This document shows, one piece after another, positions 61,265 through 62,500 of a stretch of DNA of 62,500 bases; position 1 is the stretch's first letter; the number at the start of each line of letters is the position of its first letter. The notes below the pieces were generated by a model. The model was given only the letters and a program-made list of their open reading frames with translations, ran no database searches and was not told the origin of the DNA. The stretch spans positions 16,471,246-16,533,745 of the forward strand of contig NC_135555.1 of the NCBI RefSeq assembly GCF_964340395.1. Reading direction: 5' to 3'. A program made the translations under genes and the position numbers. The stretch comes from Glandiceps talaboti (taxonomy: Eukaryota > Hemichordata > Enteropneusta > Spengelidae).

Positions 61265-62500
61265 ACTTACCAAAAATTACATATGTAGCCTTAAACAATT
61301 TCAATATTAGGTACTTACCAAAAATCACATATGTAGCCTTAAACAATTTCAATATTAGGCACTTCCCAAAAATCACATATGTAGCCTTAAACCATTTCAA
61401 TATTAGGTACTTACCAAAAATTACATATGTAGCCTTAAACCATTTCAATATTAGGTACTTACCAAAAATCACATATGTAGCCTTAAACCATTTCAATATT
61501 AGGTACTTACCAAAAATTACATATGTAGCCTTAAACCATTTCAATATTAGGTACTTACCAAAAATCACATATGTAACCTTAAACCATTTCAATTTTAGGC
61601 ACTTACCAAAAGTTACATATGTAGCCTTAAACCATTTCAATATTAGGTACTTACCAAAAATCACATATGTAGCCTTAAACAATTTCAATTTTAGGTACTT
61701 ACCAAAAATCACATATGTAGCCTTAAACCATTTCAATATTAGGTACTTACCAAAAATCACATATGTAGCCTTAAACCATTTCAATATTAGGTACTTACCA
61801 AAAATTACATATGTAGCCTTAAACCATTTCAATTTTAGGCACTTACCAAAAATCACATATGTAGCCTTAAACAATTTCAATTTTAGGTACTTACCAAAAA
61901 TCACATATGTAGCCTTAAACCATTTCAATATTAGGTACTTACCAAAAATCACATATGTAGCCTTAAACCATTTCAATATTAGGTACTTACCAAAAATCAC
62001 ATATGTAGCCTTAAACCATTTCAATTTTAGGCACTTACCAAAAGTTACATATGTAGCCTTAAACCATTTCAATATTAGGTACTTACCAAAAATCACATCT
62101 GTAGCCTTAAACCATTTCAATATTAGGCACTTACCAAAAATTACATATGTAGCCTTAAACCATTTCAATTTTAGGTACTTACCAAAAATCACATATGTAG
62201 CCTTAAACCATTTCAATATTAGGTACTTACCAAAAATCACATATGTAGCCTTAAACCATTTCAATATTAGGTACTTACCAAAAATTACATATGTAGCCTT
62301 AAACCATTTCAATTTTAGGCACTTACCAAAAATTACATATGTAGCCTTAAACCATTTCAATATTAGGTACTTACCAAAAATCACATCTGTAGCCTTAAAC
62401 CATTTCAATATTAGGCACTTACCAAAAATTACATATGTAGCCTTAAACAATTTCAATATTAGGTACTTACCAAAAATCACATATGTAGCCTTAAACCATT
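61265..62500. repeat. 48-bp minisatellite, 25 full copies plus partial, running off the right edge
   Basis: The unit starts ACTTACCAAAAATCACATAT and repeats every 48 bp exactly from 61265 to 62464 with no indel, then continues to the window end. Variable sites (AATC/AATT, CAATA/CAATT, AGGT/AGGC, AACC/AACA) show higher-order structure. Because 48 is divisible by three, the minus strand is open for 421 codons of a 16-residue repeat (VIFGKYLILKWFKATY type); I regard this as a by-product, not a gene. Confidence 0.95.

Noticed and set aside
61215-62480. A 421-codon open frame on the minus strand made of a 16-residue repeat
   Set aside because: It is the translation of a 48-bp minisatellite whose unit length is divisible by three. 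There is no start context, no non-repeat domain, and synonymous and non-synonymous changes look alike.
61265-62500. Regular array considered as CRISPR
   Set aside because: There are no unique spacers; the whole 48-bp unit repeats, and the genome is eukaryotic.

Overview
The window looks like eukaryotic nuclear DNA, most likely from a marine invertebrate animal. It is AT-rich and gene-poor, packed with long compound microsatellites, and carries several families of short non-autonomous elements. Its one recognisable gene has introns with standard GT-AG splice sites. I cannot place the species or phylum from sequence alone.

The gene is a MYLIP/IDOL orthologue (FERM plus RING E3 ubiquitin ligase; insect relative Dnr1) on the + strand. 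It is complete in four coding exons: 15490-15576, 15981-16171, 26659-27042 and 29019-29673. These join in frame into a predicted 438-residue protein, against 445 in human, and align with the human protein almost without gaps up to the linker before the RING. A plausible proximal promoter (CRE, two CCAAT boxes, CACGTG E-box) lies 400-480 bp upstream of the ATG. A candidate polyadenylation signal lies 1.5 kb after the stop. Intron 1 holds three clustered CAGCTG E-boxes. Intron 2 (10.5 kb) holds a G-quadruplex motif and a GAT triplet array.

The 5' flank (1-15 kb) holds microsatellites, a nearly perfect foldback element with a 9-bp target duplication (686-939), a second foldback with microsatellites in its arms (1939-2371), a small terminal-inverted-repeat element (about 8923-9137), and members of several dispersed families. 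It also has a 382-bp tract of strictly alternating pyrimidine and purine (13611-13992).

The 3' flank (30-62.5 kb) has no recognisable gene. It holds a 459-bp MITE-like element (31966-32424), three copies of a roughly 100-bp MITE with TCGCAAACC ends, a possible SINE-like family, a (GA)n/(CT)n foldback, three degenerate minisatellites, and a 48-bp minisatellite that runs off the right edge in 25 indel-free copies with higher-order structure.

I found no rRNA or confident tRNA gene, no CRISPR array, no transposase or reverse transcriptase, and no multi-gene system. Most long open frames here are translations of simple repeats.
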